In this document: positions 26,325 to 36,081 of the stretch, piece after piece
Numbering within the stretch: the stretch's first letter is position 1
Layout of the letters: every line of letters starts with the position of its first letter
NCBI GenBank assembly: GCA_025454395.1
Contig: JALOOM010000020.1
Coordinates: forward strand, 1 to 64,000
Length of the DNA: 64,000 nucleotides
Direction of reading: 5' to 3'
From: Elainella sp. Prado103
GTDB lineage: Bacteria > Cyanobacteriota > Cyanobacteriia > Elainellales > Elainellaceae
Made by a program: the position numbers and the translations under genes
The notes under the pieces: generated by a model
Database searches by the model: none
The model's input: the letters and a program-made list of their open reading frames with translations, nothing else
What the model was told of the DNA's origin: nothing

Positions 26325-27236
26325 TTAAACCCTCAAAATGTTACGGGGATCGAATTCATCTCGATCGCGACGGGTAGCATGGGTGATATCAGGGAATTCG
26401 GGCTGGCAGCGGGGACGAAATACGCATTGGTCGCATTGCTGGAGGAGTTTGCCGGACTGGGGGAGTTGTTCTCCTTGTTCGTAGGCTGCTATCCACCGAT
26501 CGATCTGTGCCAGTTGTGTTCCTAAAGACTCCTGAATCTGGCGATGCCAAGTCCGGTTATAGGAAAACTGAAGAGACTGGGGTGATTGCCCTGATTGCCC
26601 TGATTGCCCTGATTGCCCTGATTGCCCATTACCCGCAACAAACCAATAGGTCATGCTGACTTGTTCCGGCTGGAACTGACTGGTTTCGACCAGGAGATAT
26701 AAGTAGAGCTGCGTTTGCCAATGGTGTTTCAGCCGATCGATCGACTCAGGCCGGGGGTAGGTTTTCCAGTCAATGATGTCAGCCCGATCGGCCGTCAAAA
26801 TCAGCAAATCATAAATAGCCGTCAGAATATGACCTTGGTAGGACAGGGTACGACGATGCTCGCTGTACCGTCTGGTGTCAGGCTGCGGCTGAAATAGCTG
26901 AGGATGACTGTGGATCAGTTGCTCAACAGCTCCAAGCATCTGAGCTTCTACAGGATTGATTGGATCGGTCGCTGGATCGGTCGCTGGCTCATTAGGTAGC
27001 TGCTCATTAGATACCGGCTGATTGGAAGCTTGCTGACTCGGTAAGACAGGGGGGGCATTGCAGATAAATTCTATTAATCCCAGTTCATGGCGTTGCAGCA
27101 ACCGATGAAACCAGGTGCCCCAGTCTAACCGCTCTTGTTGCTCAGTCGGGATAGGAACCGCCAGCCGATCGAGGTAGAGGTATTGGAATTTACGGGCGCA
27201 GGAAGCTGTATTGAGAAGTCCCTGAGAAATCTGCAT
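26325..27236 (-). CDS. PD-(D/E)XK nuclease with AddB/Cas4-like iron-sulfur cysteines
   Basis: 303 residues, standalone RecB-type nuclease. D in AIYDLLI, then IDWKT, and QTQLYLY give nuclease motifs II, III and QxxxY. Four cysteines match the AddB staple: C13 near the N-terminus and C268-x2-C271-x5-C277 near the C-terminus. It should bind a 4Fe-4S cluster and cut DNA ends. A GQS repeat (about residues 204-219) is encoded by five 9 bp repeats (26583-26627). It starts 5 bp after the fibrillin stop, so it is co-transcribed with it. No cas or helicase gene adjoins. Confidence 0.87.
   Translation of the reverse strand: MQISQGLLNTASCARKFQYLYLDRLAVPIPTEQQERLDWGTWFHRLLQRHELGLIEFICNAPPVLPSQQASNQPVSNEQLPNEPATDPATDPINPVEAQMLGAVEQLIHSHPQLFQPQPDTRRYSEHRRTLSYQGHILTAIYDLLILTADRADIIDWKTYPRPESIDRLKHHWQTQLYLYLLVETSQFQPEQVSMTYWFVAGNGQSGQSGQSGQSGQSPQSLQFSYNRTWHRQIQESLGTQLAQIDRWIAAYEQGEQLPQSGKLLQQCDQCVFRPRCQPEFPDITHATRRDRDEFDPRNILRV
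26583..26627. repeat. In-frame 9 bp tandem repeat, five copies
   Basis: tgattgccc repeated five times within the nuclease gene, encoding alternating Gly-Gln-Ser. Confidence 0.95.
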
Positions 27237-27241
27237 TCCAT

Positions 27242-27829
27242 CTATCTCATTTTGGTGAGCACAAACAGATTACCCTCATTTCCCCGACCAATGCGCAAGT
27301 CTTGATCGAGATAGGTGATCTCAAGCCAACCTCGCTGCTCGGTAGCAGTAATTCGAAAGTCAATGGCTGGAAAGCGTCTCCCAGATTCAATTTCCTGAAT
27401 GAAGGCTTCGGGCGATCGATAACCGATCAACCGTTGTGAACCCACAATACCCCGCTGAAATCGCACCTTGACTCGACAGGGAGAAACAGGTTCAAACCCG
27501 GCGACCACGCTCACCATCCCTTCTAAATAGGGAATGCCATACACCTCAGCAATGTTGTAGAGCATTCCGGTCTCAGCACGAATGAATTGATAGATCTGCC
27601 CTAATTTCAAGAAGGGGATCTGATCAATTCGCAGTAATTCCTCGCTCGTGGTGTAGAGCAGTCGCCAGTTGCCGTCTAACCAATCCAGCGCTGAAAGAGG
27701 ATTGGGAGTCGGGTTGCGCTCCTCAAGCTGTACGATCGCAGCTAAAATAGCCTGTCGATCGGTTTCTGTTGCCAGTAAGCCGCGGTTCTTCCCAGCCAGC
27801 AGTTCCAGTAATGCGGTTTTTCCTAGCAT
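27242..27829 (-). CDS. PAP/fibrillin family protein (plastoglobule/thylakoid lipid-associated)
   Basis: 195 residues. Conserved fibrillin features: LDGNWRLLYTTSEELL near residue 49, FEPVSPCRVKVRF in the middle and LEITYLDQDLRIGRGNEGN at the end. The family binds lipids or carotenoids at thylakoid membranes and appears in stress tolerance. ATG 27829 has AAGGAG a few bases upstream and is preferred to 27883. It is the first gene of an operon with the nuclease gene. Confidence 0.88.
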   Translation of the reverse strand: MLGKTALLELLAGKNRGLLATETDRQAILAAIVQLEERNPTPNPLSALDWLDGNWRLLYTTSEELLRIDQIPFLKLGQIYQFIRAETGMLYNIAEVYGIPYLEGMVSVVAGFEPVSPCRVKVRFQRGIVGSQRLIGYRSPEAFIQEIESGRRFPAIDFRITATEQRGWLEITYLDQDLRIGRGNEGNLFVLTKMR

Positions 27830-28317
27830 ATTGTTCTCCTTCCTAGCAGCGATCGGAGCTTGACAAATTCGGAGCCCTATCAATTAAGAATGACTCAGAA
27901 CTGGCTGGACTGCTTAAGTCGATTCACAATAATCTCGTCCGGCATAATCTCGTCCGGGCTTGTCTGGGCAGGTCGTCGAACCGAGTCCCAGCTCCATCCC
28001 AGCTCCATCCCAGCTCAGTCCTAACTCAATCACCCAATTTCCAAGCAACCCGTCGCTGCCCAGTCATTTTCGATCGGGCTGAACCTGAACTCACCCGGAA
28101 TAGTATTGACACAAAATAACGGATAAGCTAGTAATAACCAGGTAAAGGTGCAGCTTTGACTGTCAGCGATTTGAGCGTTGTCGATTTGGCTGTTATCGAT
28201 TTGACTGTTATCGATCCGTTTGGGAATGAATCAGTTGAGCAATAAAATCGACCCAGTCATGCATTTTTCACCGGCTACTATTTATTGATTTCTGAGCATT
28301 ACCTGACACCATTTCCT
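27830..28317. other. Spacer between divergent fibrillin and DUF3134 genes
   Basis: About 490 bp with divergent promoters and no gene. Short direct repeats occur: ctccatcccag about 27990-28015, and tgttatcgatttgac twice near 28190. Confidence 0.5.
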
Positions 28318-28551
28318 ATGCATAATCCTGCATTACACGAAGTTCCTCGTAGCAAACCGGCCTCTCCTATTCCCTTACAACGGGATGCCTCAATCCTGGA
28401 TTGGTTGGAAGGCACTGGGCGATTGTTGGCACGGGAAACCACTGATTTCGACTTCCCTGAGGAAGAAGAAGAAATTAACGAATTGATGGCCGTCGATGAC
28501 GGATCTTTTGATATTGATGACGATGATGACTCCCTCGATCTGGATGACTAG
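28318..28551 (+). CDS. DUF3134 family small acidic protein
   Basis: 77 residues, restricted to cyanobacteria. The N-terminus MHNPALHEVPRSKPASPIPL and SILDWLEGTGRLLARE match the family. The C-terminus is very acidic (DDDDDSLDLDD). Function unknown. The frame opens at a TTG (28285), but ATG 28318 gives the family N-terminus. Confidence 0.85.
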   Translation: MHNPALHEVPRSKPASPIPLQRDASILDWLEGTGRLLARETTDFDFPEEEEEINELMAVDDGSFDIDDDDDSLDLDD

Positions 28552-28693
28552 AAAAGTTGACTCGGAAAGTTGGCTAGAAATTTGATCCAATTGGGGTGTT
28601 TTATGGCATCATTCCAGCACTGGTTCGGATCCTCAGAATATTAAAAAGTTTTTTGATTTCTGGGAAGCAGGCTGGTAGGCTTTGTAGTGTGGT

Positions 28694-29833
28694 GTGGAGT
28701 GTGAATCTAAGACTGTGGATGCCAAATTAACACCAGACCGAAAGACTCCGTTTGTTCCGCAACAGGCGGTGGGGTTGTCTGGATATCGTCTTTACTTAAC
28801 ATTAGGGGCTGGCTTAACCACTGCGGCACTGGTGCTGGATTGGCTTGGGGGTCGATCCCTCACCGCCGGATTCGGCATGACTTTGCCCCTGATCGTCAGT
28901 GCAATCGTAGCGGGTGGGCTGGGGTTTTGGGTGGTGCCTCTGCTCCGGGCTCTCAAGGCCGGTCAGGTGATTCGGCAGGAAGGCCCACAAGCCCATCTTA
29001 AAAAAGCTGGCACGCCAACCATGGGGGGCATTTTCTTTGTGCCTGCTGCGATCACGGTGGCATTATTGTGGACGGGGTTTGCACAAAATGTTGTGGCGGT
29101 TTCAGCCCTCACTGTGGCCTATGGGGCGATCGGTTGGTTGGATGATTGGCAGATTCTCAGCAAGAAGTCGAACAAAGGGATCTCTCCCAAGCTCAAACTA
29201 GCTTTGCAAATCCTGTTCGGTGGTTTGTTTTGTAGTTGGTTGCTCTGGAGTCAACCCGCCGAAATTACGACGATCGTCTTTCCTTTTGGATTGAAGCTGT
29301 CTCTCGGTTTCCTGTTTTTGCCATTGGCCTGGTTTGTACTGGTAGCTGAAAGTAATGCCACCAATCTGACCGATGGGCTGGATGGGTTGGCAGGCGGCAC
29401 CGTAGCGATCGCCCTCTTAGGTTTAGCCGCATTGGTCGCGCCTAGTTCGCCTGAACTGATGGTTTTTGCAGCTTGCCTGAGTGGTGGTTGCCTGGGCTTT
29501 TTGACCCACAATCACAATCCTGCCCGCGTTTTCATGGGCGATACAGGCTCTTTAGCGCTAGGTGGAGCCTTAGCTGGAGTTGCCCTACTGACCCATTCTT
29601 TGTTTGGCTTGCTAATTTTGAGTGGGCTATTTGTCGCAGAAACCCTCTCGGTGATTGCTCAGGTGGGCTATTATAAAGCCACCAAAGATGCCAATGGGAT
29701 TGGTAAGCGCCTGCTGAAAATGGCTCCCTTGCACCATCATCTTGAGTTGACTGGCTGGTCTGAAACCCAGGTCGTCTCTCGCTTTTATTTTACTGCTGCC
29801 CTTCTAGCCATTCTTTGTCTCATCCTGCTCTAG
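28694..29833 (+). CDS. mraY: Phospho-N-acetylmuramoyl-pentapeptide-transferase
   Basis: Transfers phospho-MurNAc-pentapeptide to undecaprenyl phosphate to make lipid I in peptidoglycan synthesis; integral membrane enzyme. Seen: KKAGTPTMGG, WLDDWQ, ATNLTDGLDGLAGG, GDTGSLALGG and MAPLHHHLE, all diagnostic of MraY, with about ten membrane helices. 379 residues from GTG 28694; GTG 28715 is an alternative giving 372. Not within a mur cluster here. Confidence 0.96.
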   Translation: MECESKTVDAKLTPDRKTPFVPQQAVGLSGYRLYLTLGAGLTTAALVLDWLGGRSLTAGFGMTLPLIVSAIVAGGLGFWVVPLLRALKAGQVIRQEGPQAHLKKAGTPTMGGIFFVPAAITVALLWTGFAQNVVAVSALTVAYGAIGWLDDWQILSKKSNKGISPKLKLALQILFGGLFCSWLLWSQPAEITTIVFPFGLKLSLGFLFLPLAWFVLVAESNATNLTDGLDGLAGGTVAIALLGLAALVAPSSPELMVFAACLSGGCLGFLTHNHNPARVFMGDTGSLALGGALAGVALLTHSLFGLLILSGLFVAETLSVIAQVGYYKATKDANGIGKRLLKMAPLHHHLELTGWSETQVVSRFYFTAALLAILCLILL

Positions 29834-30053
29834 CTAATTGCTTCGCTGGTTGAGTCTTGTCTTGAATAGGCATTTCTAGCCGTACCTGCCATTGCTGATC
29901 TCTGAAGTTGATTGGTTTCTTGGAAGACTTCTGTTCATCTTCTATGGTTGAAATTGGGCTTTGAATAGTTGACGGCCCTTCCAACCTAGCGATAGGGTAA
30001 AACTACCAACTGATTGATGTCAGTATCTTCATGAGTGCAGGTAGTTAAAACCA

Positions 30054-31214
30054 ATGGTGAAGCGATTGCTAATGGTGGGTGCGCTTTTGCTATTGGCGCA
30101 TGGGTTAAAAGGTGCTGCTGAAGAGATTGGTGAGTTTGACATCAGCAATGCCACAGCTTCGCTGATACCGGCGGGTCAATCAGAGCCCTCTGAGTATCCA
30201 TCCCGTTTATCCAGTTTAATTTTGCCATTGCCGCCGCTGGTTCTGCCAGATTTACTGCTGCCCCCCTACAATTTTCCATCTTTTGAGAGTGAGCGGCTGG
30301 ATCAAGAGCTGCAACTTTATTTGCAGTATCTCAGAACCCATGGTAAGCCTGACATTTTGATTATGGGTAGTTCCCGATCGCTCCAAGGGATTGATCCGGC
30401 TGCTTTGGAAACAGCTTTGGCAGAGCAAGGATACGCCAACTTAAAGGTTTACAATTTTGGGATCAACGGTGCGACTGCCCAGGTGATGAATCTGCTAGTG
30501 CAGGAAATTTTGACACCTGAACAACTCCCTCGGTTGATCATTTGGGGTGATGGTTCCCGTGCTTTCAACAGTGGCCGCCCCGATCGCACTTATCAGCAAA
30601 TTGTCACTTCGCCAGGGTATCAACGGCTTGCCAGCGGCGATCGACCTATTCCTGCCCGCACAACCGATTGGGAGATTCCCACTTTTGTTACAACTGCGAA
30701 TAAAGAGTTAGCCAATTCAGCCGTGGCAGCCGTAGCTGAAACTGCGATTGAGACTGATTTGACTCCCCAGGGTTTTCAGGTTGTGACGGACGAATATGAC
30801 CCAGTTCGCTACTTTCAGCAGTTTCCGCGCGTTCCAGGGGACTATGATGCAGACTATGATAATTTCAGTCTACTGGGTGAGCAGATTTCCGCGACTGTCA
30901 ACCTGGCTAATTTTGCCAAACAGCATGGGATTACGCTCGTTTTCGTAAATTTACCGCTGACCGATGATTATCTAGATGCAATTCGGCGATCCTATGAGTC
31001 GCAGTTTCAACGACATATGTGGCAGATCGCCAATCAGCAGGGGTTCCTTTTTCGGGATTTGAGCCGAGTTCCTGATCTGATCAAAAATAATTATTTTGCT
31101 GATCCAAGCCATATTAATCAGCATGGGGCCAGGGCGGTTGCTTTTCATCTGGCCCAAGATCAAACCCTGCCCTGGTGGGTAGTTGCCAATAGAACCAGTC
31201 CAACCGAGCGTTAG
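30054..31214 (+). CDS. Secreted SGNH-hydrolase-like protein
   Basis: 386 residues with an N-terminal signal or anchor helix (about 3-22). The main part looks like the SGNH fold used by AlgX/DltD-type proteins: LIMGSSRSLQGIDP (block I Ser), IWGDGSR, and DPSHINQHGA near the C-terminus giving the Asp-His pair. A role in O-acetylation or de-acylation of a surface polymer is inferred. A 7 bp inverted repeat (aactacc / ggtagtt) lies just before the ATG. No partner acyltransferase is adjacent. Confidence 0.75.
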   Translation: MVKRLLMVGALLLLAHGLKGAAEEIGEFDISNATASLIPAGQSEPSEYPSRLSSLILPLPPLVLPDLLLPPYNFPSFESERLDQELQLYLQYLRTHGKPDILIMGSSRSLQGIDPAALETALAEQGYANLKVYNFGINGATAQVMNLLVQEILTPEQLPRLIIWGDGSRAFNSGRPDRTYQQIVTSPGYQRLASGDRPIPARTTDWEIPTFVTTANKELANSAVAAVAETAIETDLTPQGFQVVTDEYDPVRYFQQFPRVPGDYDADYDNFSLLGEQISATVNLANFAKQHGITLVFVNLPLTDDYLDAIRRSYESQFQRHMWQIANQQGFLFRDLSRVPDLIKNNYFADPSHINQHGARAVAFHLAQDQTLPWWVVANRTSPTER

Positions 31215-31342
31215 TTGCTGCCGAGTCACTCGATCGAGTAGTCAAGCGTCTTCTCTCAAATTCCTTCGCCTTCTCGCCATCGCATACTCCGAATCGATGT
31301 CAGTAAGGATACACTCAGATCAGAGTTTGATTTGCAAGGACT

Positions 31343-31735
31343 ATGTTAACCACCCATTCGTTAGCTGCATCTCTCGCTACGCTGGATGATCGGCTCTCCC
31401 ACCGCTACATCGAATTGGATCCCTTGGGATATTTTATTATTTATGTCGATCGAGAAGCAGGGTTGATCGGAGCCAAACACTATAGCAATGTCATTAATGA
31501 CCAAGGGTTAGCTTGCGATCCAGAAACGGGCGAGCCCCTGCCTTGTCATGGCAAATTAGAACGGCAGCCGATCGCAACCTACACGGCAAGAACGGCCAAA
31601 GAGCTTTGTATCAAGATTTTTGAAGAAACCACACCTGTACCCATGACCCGTTTGGATCATGCTGCCTATCTGGGACGGGAATTTGTCCGGGCTGAACTGG
31701 CACTATTGAGCGGTCAAGACTACATCCAGGATTAG
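31343..31735 (+). CDS. DUF4346 family protein
   Basis: 130 residues. YFIIYVDREAGLIGAKHYSN and TARTAKELCIKIFEE are typical of the cyanobacterial DUF4346 family, also found as the C-terminal domain of dihydropteroate-synthase-like proteins. Function unknown. AAGGA precedes the ATG. It ends 11 bp before glpK, so the two probably form an operon. Confidence 0.82.
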   Translation: MLTTHSLAASLATLDDRLSHRYIELDPLGYFIIYVDREAGLIGAKHYSNVINDQGLACDPETGEPLPCHGKLERQPIATYTARTAKELCIKIFEETTPVPMTRLDHAAYLGREFVRAELALLSGQDYIQD

Positions 31736-31746
31736 GCACAACCGCT

Positions 31747-33267
31747 ATGACAAGTCAGGCTGCCTACATTCTGGCTCTCGATCTCGGAACAACCGGCAAT
31801 CGCGCAATTTTGTTCGATCGATCGGGGCAGATGGTGTCTCAAGCCTACCGCGAACTGACCCAATATTATCCTCAACCCGGTTGGGTCGAGCATGATCCGC
31901 GCCAGATTTGGCAAGATACAACTTGGGCCATGCAGTCGGTCATTGCCAAGGCGCAGATTTCACCGCAACAAATTGCTGCGATCGGGATGGCAGTCCAACG
32001 GGAAACATGCCTCTTGTGGGATGCCACGACTGGGCGACCCCTCCATAATGCCATTGTCTGGCAGGATCGCCGCACAGCCCCCCAGTGCCAACAATTGGCT
32101 GAAGCCGGATACGCCCCAGAAATCTATCAACGCACAGGGCTCACCCTGGATGCCTACTTTTCGGCAACCAAGTTGCGGTGGCTCTTGGATCAAGTGCAAC
32201 AAAACGATCCCTTGATCGATTGGCAGCAGGTCAGGGCCGGTACGATCGATACCTGGATCCTCTGGAATTTAACGCGGGGTCAGGTTCATGCCACCGATCA
32301 TAGTAATGCTAGCCGCACATTATTAATGAATCTGCCAAGCTGTACCTGGGATGATTGGCTGCTCGATCGCTTCCAAGTACCCCGTGCCATGTTGCCGACA
32401 ATTCAGCCAAGCCTGGGATTGTTTGGGGTCACCGATGTAGACTTTCTCAACGCTGACATTCCGATTATGGCCATGTTGGGGGATCAGCAGGCAGCCCTGT
32501 TTGCTCATGGTTGCAATCAGCCAGGTTTATTGAAATGTACTTATGGTACGGGCTGTTTTTTAGTCGCCCATACCGGCTCACAAATTCCCCGCTCCCATTA
32601 TCAACTGTTGTCTACGATCGCCTGGACGACCACAACAACTACCGAGCACCCGATCGTTGGCTATGCCCTGGAAGGCAGCATGTTTACAACGGGAGCTTGT
32701 ATTCAGTGGTTGCGGGACGGTCTACAGATGATCACAACGGCAGCCGATACGGAAGCACTAGCATTACAAGCGGGGAGCAATGGCGGGGTCTATTTTGTGC
32801 CTGCCCTCAGTGGGTTAGGGACTCCCCACTGGGATATGACCGCAAGAGGGGCCTTTCTGGGAATTACGGCTGGTGTGCGGCGGGAGCATTTCGTGCGGGC
32901 TGTGCTGGAGTCGATCGCCTATCAGGTGAAAGAAGTGGTGCAGGCAGTACAGGAGGATATGGGAACCTCGGTTGCGGTGCTAAAAGTCGATGGTGGCGCT
33001 TGCCACAATAATTTTCTGATGCAATTTCAGGCAGATGTGTTGGGGATTCCGGTCGAACGGCCGGCTTTTTTGGAGGCTACGGCGCAGGGGGCGGCTTTTG
33101 CTGCTGGGTTGGCGATCGGCTTTTGGCAAGATTATGATGCGCTGATCCAGACCCGCCAGATCGATCGCTGCTTTGAACCGAGTAGGCAGTCGGCTGAGGC
33201 AATCCAGCAGTTTGATCGTTGGCAAGAGGCAGTGCGACGAGCCAAACACTGGGCAGTTCAGTCATAA
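31747..33267 (+). CDS. glpK: Glycerol kinase
   Basis: 506 residues; phosphorylates glycerol with ATP to glycerol 3-phosphate for lipid synthesis or catabolism. FGGY-family layout: N-terminal DLGTTGNRAILFDRSGQ (phosphate-1), DRRTAPQC, GDQQAALFAHGC, TYGTGCF, and C-terminal VDGGACHNNFLMQFQAD. Length matches the family. The G-D-Q-Q-A-A segment and WQDRRT support glycerol rather than xylulose. Probably co-transcribed with the DUF4346 gene. Confidence 0.93.
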   Translation: MTSQAAYILALDLGTTGNRAILFDRSGQMVSQAYRELTQYYPQPGWVEHDPRQIWQDTTWAMQSVIAKAQISPQQIAAIGMAVQRETCLLWDATTGRPLHNAIVWQDRRTAPQCQQLAEAGYAPEIYQRTGLTLDAYFSATKLRWLLDQVQQNDPLIDWQQVRAGTIDTWILWNLTRGQVHATDHSNASRTLLMNLPSCTWDDWLLDRFQVPRAMLPTIQPSLGLFGVTDVDFLNADIPIMAMLGDQQAALFAHGCNQPGLLKCTYGTGCFLVAHTGSQIPRSHYQLLSTIAWTTTTTTEHPIVGYALEGSMFTTGACIQWLRDGLQMITTAADTEALALQAGSNGGVYFVPALSGLGTPHWDMTARGAFLGITAGVRREHFVRAVLESIAYQVKEVVQAVQEDMGTSVAVLKVDGGACHNNFLMQFQADVLGIPVERPAFLEATAQGAAFAAGLAIGFWQDYDALIQTRQIDRCFEPSRQSAEAIQQFDRWQEAVRRAKHWAVQS

Positions 33268-33441
33268 GAATTCATGCCTACACCCGATCGGGTCAAAGTG
33301 GGAAATCCCTACTTCCCGGTGATTTGCAATTTAGAATAGAGTGGCGTATGAAAGAAACAATTGGTTGAAGTTGACCTCAGCCAACTCAAGTCAAACCCTG
33401 ATGCCTGCGCTGATCCACTCCTGTTTTCATCCGTTAGACCT

Positions 33442-33942
33442 ATGCTCACACCCGACGATCCGCTATACCGCGTTGAAGATGCTCAGCAAATTCTCCAGAT
33501 TGCGATAGCTCGACAAGTAGAAGCTGGGGAACTGAGTCGATCGCAGTTATTCGAGATTGCGGCTGAATTGAACATTGACACTGCCGATATTGTGGCCGCC
33601 GAACAGGAATGGCGCCTTCGGACGGGAGAGTTAGCCGAACAACAAGTATTTGATCAGATGCGGCATCATCAATTTCGCTCCCGCCTGATTCGGTTTGCGA
33701 TCTTCGTTGGTGGGCTAGTAGTCCTGAATCTGTTGTTGGGAAGTTCTTGGATTGGCTCGGCGATTTACTACCTCTCCCTTTTACTCGGTGGCATCAGTGG
33801 CATCAGATTAACTTTAGCAGCCTGGAAAACCTACGGATTGAGTGAAGAGGACTACCGACAGGCATTCCAGCGCTGGCGACAACGACAGCAATTAAAACGA
33901 TCGCTCACCAGTTGGGTCAATCGTCGTTTAGGGCTTCAGTGA
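33442..33942 (+). CDS. 2TM-domain membrane protein
   Basis: 166 residues. N-terminal helical part (about 1-70), then two membrane helices (about 84-103 and 105-127) of the 2TM domain family, and a basic tail. ATG 33442 is chosen; the frame is open to 33361. Function unknown. It stands alone between glpK and the convergent protease-like gene. Confidence 0.72.
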   Translation: MLTPDDPLYRVEDAQQILQIAIARQVEAGELSRSQLFEIAAELNIDTADIVAAEQEWRLRTGELAEQQVFDQMRHHQFRSRLIRFAIFVGGLVVLNLLLGSSWIGSAIYYLSLLLGGISGIRLTLAAWKTYGLSEEDYRQAFQRWRQRQQLKRSLTSWVNRRLGLQ

Positions 33943-34051
33943 ACCTTCAGCAAATCTTCAGTAAACCTTTCAGTAAACAATGAACCGCCGCATTCATTCT
34001 GTATGATGCCACGTTCTGCCGAATGATTGCTGTTTCAATTAAGCAATGCAA

Positions 34052-34093
34052 AATCAGCAACGCAGAATCAGCAACGCAGAATCAGCAATGCCT
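34052..34093. repeat. 14 bp repeat, three copies
   Basis: aatcagcaacgcag twice, then aatcagcaatgcct, ending at the stop region of the protease-like gene. Confidence 0.75.
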
Positions 34094-35103
34094 TACTGGC
34101 TTGAGCGGCGTTCTCGGAATTCAACTTCATGCTCCCGGATCGTCACGTCATACTTACCAAAGAAGTCATGCCCTAACAGCCCAATCTCTAGTTCTGGGCC
34201 AGCGATCGCCACTAGCAGATTATTTGCCCTTGCCCCGCCGAGTTCCATCGCCTGCACATAGCCCAAAGGAAATGCCACATTCTTTTGGCTAGCGGTATCA
34301 ACCTGGGCTTGAGCCACTGCCACGACTCCAAGCGCGTTGGCCATTTGGCGAGTGATTAACGTGCCGCTAGCACCTGTATCGACAATCATTTCAAACGGCT
34401 GACTGCCATTAAAGAGCACTTGCACCACAGGGGTATTTCCAGCTCGACGGACGATCGGCGCGTGGAAAACTCGCGCTTGCGACTCAGTCGATTTAGCAGC
34501 CTGAGCCGGGTTAGCAACTGGCAACACTGGCGGCGGAGCAGGAGGAGCAAGGCGAGCAGGCTGTGCCTGAGCTAAGGTCGAAGGCAATACAATGACACCA
34601 TCCGGATTTTGTAACTGGGTAGGGCGACCGGCTTGTTTTTGGGCATGGGCAAGATGCTGGCGATACTCCCCTAATTTCTGTTGCGCTTGGCGATGGTGAC
34701 TATTGGATGTTGGTACAGCTTTCATCAAATCGATCGCTTGTTGCCAACGGTTAGCTACGAGCTTCCAATCATCGCCAGACTGGGCCGATCGCCCCATCGT
34801 ATAAGCACTGGAGGCTCGGCCGATCGCAACTTGGTAGGGATCGGCCGCTGAGGCATGAGTGGCAGCAGAATTTGAGGTTGAGGCGATTGCTTGCCCAGGT
34901 TTACTAGGAGCTGGCGTGCCGGAAACCCGCTCTTTGGGGGTTGGGCTATCGCTAGAGGGCAGATTATCATCACTAGAGGGCACATTGCGGTCAGTTTTAC
35001 TGCTGGCTTCTAAATTTGGCAATTGACAAGCGGAGAGAAACCCCAACAGACCTATGCTCAGAAGCCCAGGAGTGATCCAATTCGGAAACCGCCGTAGCAT
35101 CAT
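34093..35103 (-). CDS. Retropepsin-like aspartyl protease lipoprotein
   Basis: 336 residues from ATG 35103 (next ATG one codon in; frame open to 35142). A lipobox GFLSAC near residue 25 points to a lipid anchor in the periplasm. A helical, Ala/Gln-rich middle precedes a retroviral-type aspartyl protease domain (about 228-330) with the single catalytic motif MIVDTGASGTLI and the later flap/hydrophobic GLLGHDFF. One active-site Asp means it must dimerise. The target is unknown. Lies 58 bp downstream of surE on the same strand. Confidence 0.85.
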   Translation of the reverse strand: MMLRRFPNWITPGLLSIGLLGFLSACQLPNLEASSKTDRNVPSSDDNLPSSDSPTPKERVSGTPAPSKPGQAIASTSNSAATHASAADPYQVAIGRASSAYTMGRSAQSGDDWKLVANRWQQAIDLMKAVPTSNSHHRQAQQKLGEYRQHLAHAQKQAGRPTQLQNPDGVIVLPSTLAQAQPARLAPPAPPPVLPVANPAQAAKSTESQARVFHAPIVRRAGNTPVVQVLFNGSQPFEMIVDTGASGTLITRQMANALGVVAVAQAQVDTASQKNVAFPLGYVQAMELGGARANNLLVAIAGPELEIGLLGHDFFGKYDVTIREHEVEFRERRSSQ

Positions 35104-35161
35104 TACCAGCTTGCTCCCACAAAAACGATAAATCCAACCCACGAATCTAGTCTTAATTCAC

Positions 35162-35884
35162 TCAGCACAGCACAGCAGTCAATGCGCCTTCTTCAGTTTG
35201 CCCCCAAAGTTGGATAGAAGTCACAGCAATATTGCCTGAGAAACAAACTTCCACATCCGAACCTGGATCACGAAGCCGCTTACCATATTCTCCGACATAT
35301 TTTAATCCGGTCGTTTCAGACGCATGATACGCCGCAGGCAGAGGTTGAGTACAAAGCGAGCAAAAAGTCAGGTGTGGTACCGGATCCGCCGCTTGCAGAT
35401 GGGGAAGGTTCACATTCCAGAAGCTGCCAACCGGAATCAGTGATCGCTGAAGTTGGTCAATCACCTGGGTAGTCAGGGTAGATGCTCGTTCCCAATCGAT
35501 CGGACGACGCTGGTGGATGTAGTGAGAAATGGCGATTCCAGGAATGCGATAAAGTGCCGCTTCTCGGACTGCCGCCACCGTGCCAGAAATATAAACATCT
35601 GCGCCTAAGTTGCCTCCGGCATTGATGCCCGACAGAACCAGGGTAGGTTGAAGTTGCAGATGGCTGAGGGCGATCCGAACGCAGTCTACCGGGGTGCCAT
35701 CTACAGCATATTCCCGGTCTGAGCGCTGTTCAATTGGGATGGGGCGATGGGTGGTGACTTGATGACTACAGCCCGAATGATGGTGCAATGGAGCCACAAT
35801 GATTGCAGGTTGACCGATCGCTTGTTGCAATGCCCGGAGTCCAGGAGCATCAATTCCATCATCGTTAGTCAAAAGAATGGTCAT
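35162..35884 (-). CDS. surE: 5'-nucleotidase SurE
   Basis: Survival protein E, a divalent-metal-dependent nucleoside 5'-monophosphate phosphatase; cytoplasmic. MTILLTNDDGIDAPGL places the metal-binding D8-D9 at the N-terminus; SGINAGGN and GTVAAVREA are conserved. 240 residues, normal length. Probably leads an operon with the protease-like lipoprotein. Confidence 0.95.
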   Translation of the reverse strand: MTILLTNDDGIDAPGLRALQQAIGQPAIIVAPLHHHSGCSHQVTTHRPIPIEQRSDREYAVDGTPVDCVRIALSHLQLQPTLVLSGINAGGNLGADVYISGTVAAVREAALYRIPGIAISHYIHQRRPIDWERASTLTTQVIDQLQRSLIPVGSFWNVNLPHLQAADPVPHLTFCSLCTQPLPAAYHASETTGLKYVGEYGKRLRDPGSDVEVCFSGNIAVTSIQLWGQTEEGALTAVLC

Positions 35885-36081
35885 GCGATCACACTACTGA
35901 TAGATCAATAAGATCAGCAGAGTTGCCGAATGGCGAACCTGTCAATTCCATCCTAACGGTTGATTTCAACCTCGCGCATTACGTCTACGTAGATTTTGCT
36001 GAGGTTTTGCTGAGATTGAACCGTGATTTGTTTTTGGGGGTTAAGCGAACTTCCAGACAGATTTCACGCTTGCCCAGTGAT

